DNA from: Trabulsiella odontotermitis
Lineage (GTDB): Bacteria > Pseudomonadota > Gammaproteobacteria > Enterobacterales > Enterobacteriaceae
Length of the DNA stretch: 64,000 bases
Assembly: GCF_030053895.1 (NCBI RefSeq)
Contig: NZ_CP125781.1
Span: 310,001 to 374,000, forward strand
Direction: 5' to 3'
Part shown: positions 63,686 to 64,000 of the stretch, in pieces
Layout of the letters: each line of letters starts with the position of its first letter
Numbering within the stretch: position 1 is the first letter of the stretch
Program-made: the position numbers and the translations under genes
Notes under the pieces: model-generated
The model's input: the letters and a program-made list of their open reading frames with translations, nothing else
The model's database searches: none
What the model was told of the DNA's origin: nothing

Positions 63686-64000
63686 ATGGAAACTTACGCT
63701 GTCTTCGGTAATCCGATCGCCCACAGCAAATCGCCGTTTATTCATCAGCAGTTTGCGAAACAGCTCCATATTGAACATCCGTATGGGCGAGTGCTGGCGC
63801 CGGTCGATGATTTCATCAACACCCTGAATGCCTTTTTCTCCGCGGGCGGTAAGGGGGCGAACGTGACCGTTCCTTTTAAAGAAGAGGCATTCGCCAGAGC
63901 GGATGAACTCACGGAGCGCGCGGCGCTGGCAGGTGCGGTCAATACGTTTAAGCGTCTGGAAGACGGGCGTTTACTGGGCGACAACACTGACGGAATTGGC
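63686..64000 (+). CDS. aroE: Shikimate dehydrogenase, N-terminal part (cut by window end)
   Basis: Reduces 3-dehydroshikimate to shikimate with NADPH in the aromatic amino acid pathway. 105 residues are here. The substrate-binding signature VFGNPIAHSKSP (residues 6-17) and NVTVPFKEEA with the catalytic Lys near residue 65, and GDNTDGIG at the very end, are all present. Starts 16 bases after tsaC. Confidence 0.96.
   Translation, partial: METYAVFGNPIAHSKSPFIHQQFAKQLHIEHPYGRVLAPVDDFINTLNAFFSAGGKGANVTVPFKEEAFARADELTERAALAGAVNTFKRLEDGRLLGDNTDGIG

Overview
The window is a stretch of enterobacterial chromosome. Gene order, protein lengths and regulatory sites match the 74-75 minute region of Escherichia/Salmonella almost gene for gene (gph-trpS, nirBD-cysG, crp, kefGB, fkpA, the str, S10, spc and alpha ribosomal operons, def-fmt-rsmB-trkA-mscL, dprA-smg-yrdD-tsaC-aroE). 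Protein divergence from both suggests a Citrobacter-like member of the Enterobacteriaceae; the genus is inference. I see no prophage, insertion sequence, CRISPR array, tRNA or rRNA.

Layout. 1-1.4 kb: end of gph and trpS. 1.4-9.4 kb: lipoprotein gene yhfL and the poorly understood yhfZ-Y-X-W-php-U-T-S operon (regulators, two PLP-type enzymes, a phosphopentomutase-like enzyme, a phosphotriesterase-like enzyme, a membrane protein). 9.4-13.8 kb: cysG and nirDB (assimilatory/anaerobic nitrite reduction and siroheme) with a textbook FNR + NarL/NarP promoter but no nirC. 14.0-16.5 kb: a codA-type cytosine deaminase and tsgA. 16.8-22.9 kb: ppiA, yhfG-fic, pabA, argD (double ARG box), yhfK, crp. 23.2-30.9 kb: yhfA, yheT-yheU-prkB, a YdhR-like monooxygenase gene, yheS, kefG-kefB-yheV. 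31-34.9 kb: slyD, slyX, fkpA (sigma-E promoter), yheO-tusDCB. 35.0-39.4 kb: the str operon rpsL-rpsG-fusA-tufA. 39.6-40.8 kb: bfd-bfr iron storage and an orphan prepilin peptidase gene. 41.2-54.9 kb: the S10, spc and alpha ribosomal protein operons with secY and rpoA. 55-64 kb: yhdN, zntR, arfA, mscL, the trkA-rsmB-fmt-def operon and, divergently, dprA-smg-yrdD-tsaC-aroE (aroE cut by the window end).

Most of the window is conserved core genome. The best second-look items are: (1) the yhf operon with a matching TGAATAT inverted repeat upstream of both yhfZ and yhfX, a candidate operator for its own regulator; (2) a 6-bp tandem duplication that adds Glu-Leu to the very conserved EF-Tu G domain; (3) absence of nirC between nirD and cysG; (4) position of the yhf operon on the other side of yhfL compared with E. 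coli K-12; (5) an orphan cytosine deaminase behind a perfect palindrome in the nirB-tsgA gap; (6) degenerate Fic motif with a changed YhfG inhibitory motif; (7) an extended, hairpin-containing arfA frame running into mscL. No clearly new multi-gene system was found; the yhf operon is the closest to an undescribed pathway.
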